A stretch of DNA of 6,653 nucleotides from Candidatus Dormiibacterota bacterium (lineage in GTDB: Bacteria; Chloroflexota; Dormibacteria; UBA8260; Bog-877). The stretch spans positions 1 to 6,653 of the forward strand of contig PLTL01000333.1 in assembly GCA_003164475.1 (NCBI GenBank). Direction: 5' to 3'. Positions 1 to 4,468 of the stretch are shown here, one piece after another. Position numbers and translations under genes: made by a program. The stretch's first letter is position 1. Every line of letters starts with the position of its first letter. The notes beneath the pieces are model-generated. The model saw nothing but the letters and a program-made list of their open reading frames with translations. It had not been told where the DNA came from and searched no databases.

Positions 1-417
1 GTCGACCTGGACCGAGTGGTCGATGACCAGATCGGCGTCCACGAGAGGGTCGATTCGCGAGGGGTCGCCACCACTCCGGGCCACGGCCGAGCGCATCGAG
101 GCCAGATCGACCACCGCTGGCACACCGGTGAAGTCCTGAAGCAGAACCCGGGCCGGGAAGTAGGGGAGCTCCCGGCCCCGGTCCTGGGGGGCCACCTGGC
201 CGCTCCATCTGGCCAGGAAGGCGGCGTCCTCGGCCTTGGCGTGGGGACCTCCTGCCTCCCGAAGCAGCATCTCCAGCCAGACCTTGACGGTGCTGGGCAG
301 GTGAGCCGGATCGGCAATCCCCTGGTCCTGGAGTCGGCTGAGACTGAAGTAGAACGGGCCCCCCTCACCCAGCTGCTGCCGCACGCCCAGGGGGTCCCGG
401 CACGATCCCCCGTCCAT
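1..417 (-). CDS. acnA: Aconitate hydratase AcnA, N-terminal part (runs off left edge)
   Basis: Only the first 139 codons are present and the reading frame is open to base 1. AcnA-type aconitases are about 900 residues long and interconvert citrate and isocitrate in the cytoplasm as part of the TCA cycle, using a [4Fe-4S] cluster. The visible part carries the family's N-terminal signatures. Residues about 40-53 (LPSTVKVWLEMLLR) match the usual LP-S-KVLLENLLR block. Residues 92-109 read LLQDFTGVPAVVDLASMR, and residues 124-137 read PLVDADLVIDHSVQ, the start of the catalytic core. The cluster cysteines lie outside the window. The chosen ATG at 417-415 has AGGAG two bases upstream, which is unusually close. 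The frame stays open for some distance upstream, so the start is uncertain, although the family normally begins near this DPLG segment. The family assignment is secure. Confidence 0.93.
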   Translation of the reverse strand, partial: MDGGSCRDPLGVRQQLGEGGPFYFSLSRLQDQGIADPAHLPSTVKVWLEMLLREAGGPHAKAEDAAFLARWSGQVAPQDRGRELPYFPARVLLQDFTGVPAVVDLASMRSAVARSGGDPSRIDPLVDADLVIDHSVQVD

Positions 418-456
418 GGCTCCTCCAGCTTCAGTTGCACCGCCGCCGACGGTCCC

Positions 457-462
457 ATCGTA
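457..462 (-). promoter_or_regulatory. Candidate -10 element for acnA
   Basis: On the minus strand these bases read TACGAT, which fits TANNNT, about 40 bases upstream of the acnA ATG. A transcript starting about 7 bases downstream would have a leader of roughly 30 bases that includes the GGAGGAG ribosome-binding sequence. No convincing -35 hexamer is visible at 16-18 bases. This is a weak, sequence-only call. Confidence 0.25.
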
Positions 463-472
463 AGCGGGTGCC

Positions 473-490
473 CGAGCCGTTCCCGGCTCG
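473..490. repeat. Hairpin-forming inverted repeat in the acnA leader region
   Basis: The arms CGAGCCG (473-479) and CGGCTCG (484-490) are perfectly complementary around a four-base loop. The repeat lies in the 134-base gap between the DUF1028 stop and the acnA start, just upstream of the candidate acnA -10 element. It could be a second terminator stem for the DUF1028 transcript or an operator or leader structure for acnA. No T-tract follows on either strand. Confidence 0.4.
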
Positions 491-515
491 TGGCGGCCCC
501 ACCGCCTGCGGACCG

Positions 516-547
516 CCGAGCCCGACCTCCAGGTCCGGGCGGCTCGG
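516..547 (-). terminator. Candidate terminator hairpin after the DUF1028 gene
   Basis: The RNA from the minus strand can fold into a GC-rich stem starting only four bases after the DUF1028 stop codon. CCGAG (543-547 complement) pairs with CTCGG (516-520 complement), CCC pairs with GGG, and GGAC-type bases pair around a four-base loop near 528-531. A three-base bulge and a one-base bulge interrupt it, giving about 12 pairs. There is no U-tract, as is common for high-GC actinobacterial terminators. Its position fits separation of this gene from acnA downstream. Confidence 0.45.
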
Positions 548-551
548 GGAC

Positions 552-1418
552 TCAGCCGGCCGAGGAGTGCGCCTCGAGTTGGGCCAGCACCAGGGGGTCG
601 ATCAGTTCATGGGAGCTGGCCCGCTCCTCCAGGTTCTCCTCGCCGACCCAGGCGTCGAAGGCCTGCCAGAGCTGCTTCTGGTCGGCCCCCTCGGCCAGCC
701 TTCCGGCCCGCTCCAGGGCGCTGCGAATTCGCTGCTGGATGGTGTCACCCACCCTCAGCAGGGTCCCGGCCTCCGCTTTCTCGAAGTAGAGCCGCCAAAG
801 CTCCAGCAACCGCGCCAGCTCGGTGATCGGCTTGGGGTGATCCTCCACCCTCAGATCGATCATCCGATCGTCGAAACCGCCGTAGCCGCCGTGTCGGCGC
901 GCGATCAGAATGGCGGCGGACTGTCTGCCCCGGCGGTCACCGCCGGCCAGGTCCGCGGCCGCCAGGGCCGCCATCAGGCGGTCGACCAATTGACCGGTGG
1001 AGGCCTCGAAGGTGGTGAGCAGGGCGTCCACCACCTCGGGACCGGTGAGGATGTTGCCCTGGCAGGCGCATCCCTTGCCGGTCCGGCCGCCGGCCCACTC
1101 GTGGCACTCGGATCCGGTGTAGGTGGCGGCCGTGCCGTGGCGGTCCACCACTCCGACCTGGCGGTGCTCTCGGCCCTCGTCGTCCCCGGTCAGGGCCTCG
1201 ACCACCTCGCTGGCCGGGCGCCCCGCCGCCAGCAGTTCCATACCCTGAGTCTTGTAGCTGGGGTTGGCCAGCGCCTGGGTGGCGATCGCCCCCAGGTCGG
1301 CCGCCGCGGCCGGCACGGCGCTGCCAACCGCCAGGAACTTGGAGGCCACCGCCACTCCCCAATCGGTTCCGTCGGTGGCGGCGATCGAGAAGGTCGCGAT
1401 CCGGGCGGCTCGTGGCAC
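552..1418 (-). CDS. DUF1028 family protein (Ntn-hydrolase-like) with C-terminal putative peptidoglycan-binding region
   Basis: This is a 288-residue member of the DUF1028 family, which Pfam places in the Ntn-hydrolase clan; no reaction is firmly established for it. From the N-terminus it shows RIATFSIAATDG (6-17), WGVAVASKFLAVGSAVP (20-36), GAIATQA (43-49), HRQVGVVDRHG (85-95), the CQGNIL block (119-124), and AGGDRRGRQSAAILI (158-172), followed by the IDLRVEDH segment (187-194). All are hallmarks of the family. Residues about 200-288 form a helical tail with AFDAWVGEENLEER and IDPLVLAQL, resembling the putative peptidoglycan-binding domain often fused to DUF1028. The Thr9 or Ser11 region is where an Ntn nucleophile might be exposed by processing; this is inference. 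I chose the GTG at 1418-1416 because AGGCAGG lies just upstream. An in-frame GTG at 1430-1428 would add four residues and fits a leaderless start. No signal peptide or membrane helix is evident. Confidence 0.9.
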   Translation of the reverse strand: MPRAARIATFSIAATDGTDWGVAVASKFLAVGSAVPAAAADLGAIATQALANPSYKTQGMELLAAGRPASEVVEALTGDDEGREHRQVGVVDRHGTAATYTGSECHEWAGGRTGKGCACQGNILTGPEVVDALLTTFEASTGQLVDRLMAALAAADLAGGDRRGRQSAAILIARRHGGYGGFDDRMIDLRVEDHPKPITELARLLELWRLYFEKAEAGTLLRVGDTIQQRIRSALERAGRLAEGADQKQLWQAFDAWVGEENLEERASSHELIDPLVLAQLEAHSSAG

Positions 1419-1419
1419 G

Positions 1420-1441
1420 TCCTGCCTCACGACTGGCAGGA
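1420..1441. promoter_or_regulatory. Perfect dyad between divergent DUF1028 and PIG-L genes (candidate operator)
   Basis: TCCTGCC (1420-1426) and GGCAGGA (1435-1441) are exact reverse complements separated by eight bases, giving a 22-base dyad. It lies in the short divergent region. It overlaps the candidate minus-strand -10 element at 1438-1443 and the upstream GTG of the DUF1028 gene. The geometry resembles a binding site for a dimeric helix-turn-helix regulator, which could control both genes. The regulator is not identifiable from the window. Confidence 0.45.
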
Positions 1442-1443
1442 TA
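1438..1443 (-). promoter_or_regulatory. Candidate -10 element for the DUF1028 gene
   Basis: The minus strand reads TATCCT here, followed by seven bases and then the GTG at 1430-1428. This is the spacing expected if transcription begins at that GTG, giving a leaderless mRNA, which is common in actinobacteria. The same octamer AGGATAGC (plus strand 1438-1445) recurs upstream of the gene at 3073. No clear -35 element is possible without entering the PIG-L coding region. Confidence 0.35.
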
Positions 1444-1453
1444 GCGGGTTGAG

Positions 1454-2332
1454 ATGGCCTCCAGTGATCCCGTCGACGAGCCAGTTGGTGCTGCCGACGA
1501 CCCCCCCTCCCCACCGCTGCTCGAGCTCTTCGAGTACATCCCGCAGCGCGCCCTGGTGGTCGTTGCCCACCCTGACGATGGTGAGTTCCTGGCTGGCGCG
1601 GTGCTGTCAGCCTGGTGCCGGCAGGGTTGCCGAGCGGCGGTCTGTGTGGTCACCGATGGGGATGCTGGCAGCGACGACCCCTCGATCCCCGCGGGTGAGC
1701 TGAGCCGGGTCCGCCTCCAGGAGCAGCGGCTGGCCTCGGCCCATCTGGGCGTCTCCGAGGTGCGTTGCCTGGGACACGCCGACGGCACGCTGGAGAACAC
1801 GCTCGCGGTGCGCCGGGACCTGGTCCGGATGATCCGCGAGTTGCGGCCCGAGGCCCTGATCACCATGGACCCGGGCAACCGCTGGTTCGGCCGTGGTTAC
1901 CTCAACCACCCCGACCATCGCGCCGCTGGCGAAGCCGCCCTGGACGCGGCGTTCCCTAGCGCCCGCGACGCTCGGACCTTCCCCGAGCTGCTCCGGGACG
2001 AGGGCCTCCAGCCCCACAAGGTGCGCTTCGTCTTTCTCGGCGCCACCCCGTCGCCGGACATCGCCGTGCCCTTCGAACCGATCGACCTTGGCAACAAGCT
2101 GGCGGCCCTGGGGGAGCATCGGAGCCAGTTCGAGGTGGGCGAGATGCGTCATGAGGTGGAGCGGGAGGCACGCCGGGGTGGGGCCCGAGCGGGCGTCGAG
2201 TTGGCCGAGTGCTACCGGCTCTTCGACCTGGTCCCGAATCCCTCCCAGCGGGACTACGGCCGGGCGCCGACACCCGGCCCTAGCCCCGAGCGGCTGCCCA
2301 GGCCCAAGGCTCCGGCCAGCCAGTGGGGTTGA
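1454..2332 (+). CDS. PIG-L family zinc-dependent deacetylase
   Basis: This 292-residue protein belongs to the PIG-L/LmbE family, cytoplasmic zinc enzymes that remove N-acetyl groups from sugar-containing substrates. MshB and Mca of mycothiol metabolism are examples. Residues 35-42 (VVVAHPDD) give the metal-binding AHPDD motif: H39 and D42 would bind zinc and D41 would act as the general base. Residues 151-155 (NHPDH) supply H152 as a catalytic histidine and H155 as the third zinc ligand. The VVTDGDAGSDD (65-75) and LGHADG (106-111) blocks are also typical. Residues about 260-292 form a proline-rich tail beyond the domain. The ATG at 1454 is the only reasonable start, since an in-frame TAG lies at 1442-1444. 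AGGA at 1438-1441 is 12 bases upstream, too far to be a good ribosome-binding site. The substrate cannot be told from sequence. The 3' end converges with the small minus-strand gene across an eight-base gap. Confidence 0.9.
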   Translation: MASSDPVDEPVGAADDPPSPPLLELFEYIPQRALVVVAHPDDGEFLAGAVLSAWCRQGCRAAVCVVTDGDAGSDDPSIPAGELSRVRLQEQRLASAHLGVSEVRCLGHADGTLENTLAVRRDLVRMIRELRPEALITMDPGNRWFGRGYLNHPDHRAAGEAALDAAFPSARDARTFPELLRDEGLQPHKVRFVFLGATPSPDIAVPFEPIDLGNKLAALGEHRSQFEVGEMRHEVEREARRGGARAGVELAECYRLFDLVPNPSQRDYGRAPTPGPSPERLPRPKAPASQWG

Positions 2333-2348
2333 GCTGGAGCTCAGCCCC
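2325..2348. terminator. Bidirectional terminator-like hairpin spanning two converging stop codons
   Basis: GGGGTTGAGC (2325-2334) pairs with GCTCAGCCCC (2339-2348) around a TGGA loop, giving ten pairs with one G-T mismatch that would be a G-U wobble in RNA. The plus-strand stop TGA (2330-2332) and the minus-strand stop (2341-2343) both lie in the stem, in symmetrical positions. The structure would form in transcripts from either side. No T-tract follows on either strand. Confidence 0.55.
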
Positions 2349-2655
2349 TGGTCTTGGGCCGCCGGGTAGAGGAGGGCTTGGCCCCCTCCTTGCGCCGCGG
2401 TCCCCGGCGTCTCACCGTGGGGTCCGGGTCAGCCTCTGGTCGGGTGGCTCGGAGCACCTCGGCGCTCACCTCGGCCCCGATCTCGGCGGCGCGGTTCACC
2501 ACGGTCACCGTGACCCAGGCGGCCGCCCCGACCGGGCCACCCCGATCCGACTGCTGGCGCAGCCAGCTTCCCGCCGCAGAGACCATCTGAGGCCAGTCGA
2601 GGCCTAGCGAGCCCAAGCCGCGTTCGGGCCTTCGGCTGGCCCCTCTCTCCCTCAT
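2341..2655 (-). CDS. Small hypothetical protein with basic C-terminal tail
   Basis: I do not recognise this 104-residue protein. Its first part contains a segment with tryptophans and small residues (LDWPQMVSAAGSWLRQQ), then an alternating hydrophobic stretch (AAAWVTVTVVNRAAEIGAEV). The last 25 or so residues are rich in Arg, Lys and Pro (RRRGPRRKEGAKP and RRPKTRG), which could contact nucleic acid or anionic lipid. The ATG at 2655-2653 overlaps the TGA of the upstream membrane-protein gene as ATGA, a classic sign of translational coupling. A GTG two codons earlier (2661) is the alternative start. The coupling, absence of a competing gene and hairpin at its stop support it as real. It probably works with its membrane-protein neighbour. 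Confidence 0.6.
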   Translation of the reverse strand: MRERGASRRPERGLGSLGLDWPQMVSAAGSWLRQQSDRGGPVGAAAWVTVTVVNRAAEIGAEVSAEVLRATRPEADPDPTVRRRGPRRKEGAKPSSTRRPKTRG

Positions 2656-2999
2656 CGCCACCAGTTTGGTGTCCGAGGCTCTGGGGGGAGCTTCTGGTGC
2701 AGCACGGTGGCCACCACCAGCCCCGCCGCCACCGCCGCCGCCAAGGCCCCGGCCACCATCAGGTAGCTGAAGCCGGCCGCCACCACGGCGCCTACCACCG
2801 CCAGCAGGACAGCGGGCACGCCCAGCCTTCCGCCGACCTCCCGCAGGCGGGCCGACCCGTCACGTTCCGAGGGCTCCTCCGGGCCTTCCTCGGGGAGCTC
2901 GTCCTTCGAAAGCGCCGCCCACCAGGTCGGCGGCACCGAGGACCCAGAATCGGGTGATTGCTGATCAGGTCGGCGATGCGGGTCAGAGCCGTGAGGCAT
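2652..2999 (-). CDS. Small membrane protein with two predicted transmembrane helices, unknown function
   Basis: This is an unrecognised protein of about 115 residues. The N-terminal half is hydrophilic and acidic (DELPEEGPEEPSERDGSARLREVGGR) and has a PPTWWAAL motif. The second half has two hydrophobic stretches, VPAVLLAVVGAVVAAGFSYL and VAGALAAAVAAGLVVATVL, separated by a short turn. This predicts a helical hairpin in the cytoplasmic membrane with a short tail ending PNWWR. I prefer the ATG at 2999-2997 because AGCAGG sits eight bases upstream. The GTG at 3008 would place that sequence against the start. The gene is first in a two-gene unit coupled by ATGA to the downstream small protein and is divergent from the glycosylase-like gene. 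It resembles small two-helix membrane proteins of actinobacteria in layout only. Confidence 0.7.
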   Translation of the reverse strand: MPHGSDPHRRPDQQSPDSGSSVPPTWWAALSKDELPEEGPEEPSERDGSARLREVGGRLGVPAVLLAVVGAVVAAGFSYLMVAGALAAAVAAGLVVATVLHQKLPPEPRTPNWWR

Positions 3000-3024
3000 C
3001 TTCAGCACCTGCTGATCTTCGGTG

Positions 3025-3039
3025 TCGCCCCAAGGGCGA
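3025..3039. repeat. Inverted repeat in divergent promoter region
   Basis: TCGCCC (3025-3030) and GGGCGA (3034-3039) form a perfect six-base dyad around CAA. It lies between the membrane-protein gene and the glycosylase-like gene, about where a -35 region would fall for the plus-strand promoter. It could be an operator or a leader hairpin in the minus-strand transcript. Confidence 0.35.
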
Positions 3040-3041
3040 TT

Positions 3042-3053
3042 TAGGCCAGCCTA
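3042..3053. repeat. Inverted repeat abutting the candidate -10 of the glycosylase-like gene
   Basis: TAGGC (3042-3046) and GCCTA (3049-3053) are exact reverse complements around CA. The right arm overlaps the candidate -10 TAGGAT (3052-3057), so a protein bound here could block the promoter. The arms are short, so chance cannot be excluded. Confidence 0.3.
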
Positions 3054-3057
3054 GGAT
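3052..3057 (+). promoter_or_regulatory. Candidate -10 element, possibly bidirectional
   Basis: TAGGAT fits the TANNNT pattern, and an overlapping TAGCAT (3057-3062) is an alternative; both would give a very short leader before the GTG at 3073. On the minus strand the same site reads TATCCT (3058-3053), a good -10 for the membrane-protein operon with a leader of about 45 bases. The symmetry suggests transcription in both directions from one site. No strong -35 hexamer is visible, and no ribosome-binding site precedes the GTG. Confidence 0.4.
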
Positions 3058-3072
3058 AGCATCCGCTGAACC

Positions 3073-3771
3073 GTGACCCGGGCCGGAAATCCACCCCCCT
3101 GCGCACCCCGCCCGAGCCTCGCTCGAGGCCCCCGGCTGCGCCTCCTGCACCGGCAGATCCTGGGGTGCCGGCGCTGCCAGGAGGCGGGCCTGCTGGACCG
3201 CGCCGCACCCATCCTCCCGGCGCCGCTGCCGGTCCGGGTGGTTCTGGTGGGCCAGGCCCCCGGCCGGGTGGAGCAGTCGGCGGGCCGGCCCTTCAGCGGG
3301 CGGGGCGGCCGCGCCCTCTTTCGCTGGCTGGCCGAGGCCGGGCTGGGCGGGGAGGAGGAGGCCCGCCGTTCGATCTACCTCACCTCGATCACCAAGTGCT
3401 TCCCTGGGCCAGCCAGCTCCGGGTCCGGGGATCGCCGGCCCAGTCCTGCCGAGGTGGAGCTGTGCCGGGGACACCTGGACCGCCAGCTCGAGCTGCTCTC
3501 GCCCTGGCTGGTCTTGGCCGTGGGGCAGATGGCGGTGGAACGGTTCTTGGGCGCGGTGCCGATGCACCTCACCGTGGGGCGGCTCTTCTCCGCAGTTGGG
3601 GTCGAGCTGGAGCCCTCGGCCGTGCCGGCGGCCGCCGAGCGACCCCTGGTGCTGCCACTGCCCCACCCCTCCGGGGCCAGCCGATGGCTCAACTCCGAGG
3701 CGAATCGAGCCCTGCTGGCGAGGGCCTTGAGGACGCTCGAGGCACTGCTGGGGGCGCCCCCGGGAGCGTGA
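3073..3771 (+). CDS. Uracil-DNA glycosylase superfamily protein with 4Fe-4S cluster (family 4/5-like)
   Basis: This 232-residue protein belongs to the uracil-DNA glycosylase superfamily, enzymes that cut deaminated bases out of DNA to start base-excision repair. Motif 1 is VVLVGQAPGRVEQSAGRPFSG (about residues 56-76), where family 4 usually has GEAPG, so Gln61 replaces Glu. Motif 2 is LPHPSGASRWLN (196-207), with His198. Four cysteines match the [4Fe-4S] ligands of thermophile family 4 enzymes: C32 and C35 (CRRC), C109 in SITKCFPG, and C131. The last pair is spaced a little wider because of a Gly/Ser-rich insert at about 112-120. LVLAVGQMAVERFLG (146-160) is the usual helix after the cluster. 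The GTG at 3073 has no ribosome-binding site, but the leader looks very short. An authentic glycosylase fold is likely; exact family and base preference are uncertain. Confidence 0.85.
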   Translation: MTRAGNPPPCAPRPSLARGPRLRLLHRQILGCRRCQEAGLLDRAAPILPAPLPVRVVLVGQAPGRVEQSAGRPFSGRGGRALFRWLAEAGLGGEEEARRSIYLTSITKCFPGPASSGSGDRRPSPAEVELCRGHLDRQLELLSPWLVLAVGQMAVERFLGAVPMHLTVGRLFSAVGVELEPSAVPAAAERPLVLPLPHPSGASRWLNSEANRALLARALRTLEALLGAPPGA

Positions 3772-3792
3772 GTTCGACTCTCCAACTTTGGG

Positions 3793-3798
3793 TATACT
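3793..3798 (+). promoter_or_regulatory. Candidate -10 element for the 3811 gene
   Basis: TATACT is one base from the TATAAT consensus and is the best -10 match in the window. It lies in the 39-base gap after the glycosylase-like gene, 12 bases before the GTG at 3811, implying a leader of only a few bases. TTCGAC at 3773-3778 resembles a -35 but its 14-base spacing is too short. This suggests the downstream gene has its own promoter. Confidence 0.45.
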
Positions 3799-3810
3799 CG
3801 CGACGCGATC

Positions 3811-4371
3811 GTGGGTGGGATTGACGATTTGGACGTTGTCGGTGCGCCCACCGCGCCCGTTCCTGGAGAGGGATCCCCGGCCGCCTCGGATCTGGCGGGC
3901 CCGGAGGAGGAGGTCGCGGTGGAGGTCAAGCCGACGTCGGCGCGCTCGGCCGACGACATCCTGGAGCTGATCCTCACCCCAACCCCGAGGGCCAGCCCGG
4001 CCGAGCAGGCGGAGCAGGCCCTGCGGCGGCCCAAGGCGCTGGTCTACGTGGCCATGAGCAACCGAACCTTCTTCTGGCGCCAGCAGCTCACCAAGTTCGT
4101 GCTCGACGAGGGCCGGGTCCCGATCACCCCGTTCATGATGTTCGACTACTACCTCCTCCACACCGTGCCCAAGGAGCTGGTCCGGGAGGCCATGAACAAC
4201 CTGATCGCCCGCTGCGAGGAGATGTGGGTGTTCGGGCCGCTGTCGCTGGGGCTCAAGGTGCAGGTGGGGATCGCCAAGCGGATGCGCAAGCCGGTCCGCT
4301 ACTTCGACATCAGCGAACTGCCGTACCGGGTGGTGGGGATCCCGGAGTCGACCGTGCCCGACGAGCGCTGA
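3811..4371 (+). CDS. Nucleoside 2-deoxyribosyltransferase-like fold protein (DUF7768-like), unknown function
   Basis: This 186-residue protein has a low-complexity Pro/Ala/Glu-rich N-terminus (about 1-70, probably disordered) and one compact alpha/beta domain (about 75-175). The domain runs ALVYVAMSNRTFFWRQQL, a GRVPITPFMMFDYYLLHTV block, CEEMWVFGPLSLG, then KVQVGIAKRMRKPVRYFDI. This order (strand, P-x-x-P loop, acidic/W-V strand, G-x-x-x-x-x-G-x-A helix, K-P-V strand) resembles the nucleoside 2-deoxyribosyltransferase fold and small DUF7768-type proteins. I am unsure of the exact family name. Where the transferases carry a catalytic Glu (GTAWEIGYA-type), this protein reads GLKVQVGIA, with Gln151 at that place, so the classical reaction may be absent. 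The GTG at 3811 has no ribosome-binding site but lies close to a TATACT element. It follows the glycosylase-like gene on the same strand and converges with the helicase gene. Confidence 0.72.
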   Translation: MGGIDDLDVVGAPTAPVPGEGSPAASDLAGPEEEVAVEVKPTSARSADDILELILTPTPRASPAEQAEQALRRPKALVYVAMSNRTFFWRQQLTKFVLDEGRVPITPFMMFDYYLLHTVPKELVREAMNNLIARCEEMWVFGPLSLGLKVQVGIAKRMRKPVRYFDISELPYRVVGIPESTVPDER

Positions 4372-4388
4372 GCCAACCGGGGAGGGCT

Positions 4389-4415
4389 GCTCCGGAGTAG
4401 GACGGCGGCCGGAGC
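4389..4415. terminator. Inverted repeat after the 3811 gene
   Basis: GCTCCGG (4389-4395) and CCGGAGC (4409-4415) are exact reverse complements separated by 13 bases, starting 17 bases after the TGA of the plus-strand gene. Position and composition fit a terminator-like stem without a T-tract. The loop is long, so confidence is modest. Confidence 0.4.
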
Positions 4416-4433
4416 GGTGAGCTGGGTCAGGCC

Positions 4434-4468
4434 GCGGCGCCCCTGCGGCTCCGCCTCAGAGGCGCCGC
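4434..4468. terminator. Nested palindromes at the 3' end of the helicase gene
   Basis: GCGGCGCC (4434-4441) pairs perfectly with GGCGCCGC (4461-4468). Inside or overlapping it are GCGG-CT-CCGC (4445-4454) and CGCCTC-A-GAGGCG (4452-4464). The helicase stop codon (4458-4456) lies within the structure, so its last codons help form the stem. It may terminate or stabilise the ends of both converging transcripts. No T-tract is visible. Confidence 0.45.

Noticed and set aside
435..1703. Long plus-strand open frame of 422 codons
   Set aside because: It lies opposite the DUF1028 gene, whose protein has clear family motifs. The plus-strand translation is Gly/Ala/Arg-rich without recognisable motifs, as expected for a shadow frame in GC-rich DNA.
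2323..2607. Plus-strand frame overlapping the end of the PIG-L gene
   Set aside because: It competes with the minus-strand small gene, which has an ATGA-coupled start and a hairpin at its stop. The plus frame has neither context nor recognisable sequence.
3025..3062. LexA/SOS box upstream of the glycosylase-like gene
   Set aside because: A repair gene could be SOS-regulated, but no GAAC-N4-GTTC-like or CTGT-N8-ACAG-like site is present in the gap.
2983..4161. Minus-strand open frame of 392 codons
   Set aside because: It covers the glycosylase-like and deoxyribosyltransferase-like genes in antisense. Its translation is low-complexity Gly/Arg/Gln-rich with no domain signature.
3073..4371. Dedicated defence or DNA-modification island made of the glycosylase-like, transferase-like and helicase genes
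   Set aside because: The helicase is convergent, not co-directional, and is a HelY-type housekeeping protein. No nuclease, toxin, methyltransferase or mobile-element gene is present, and the transferase-like gene seems to have its own promoter.
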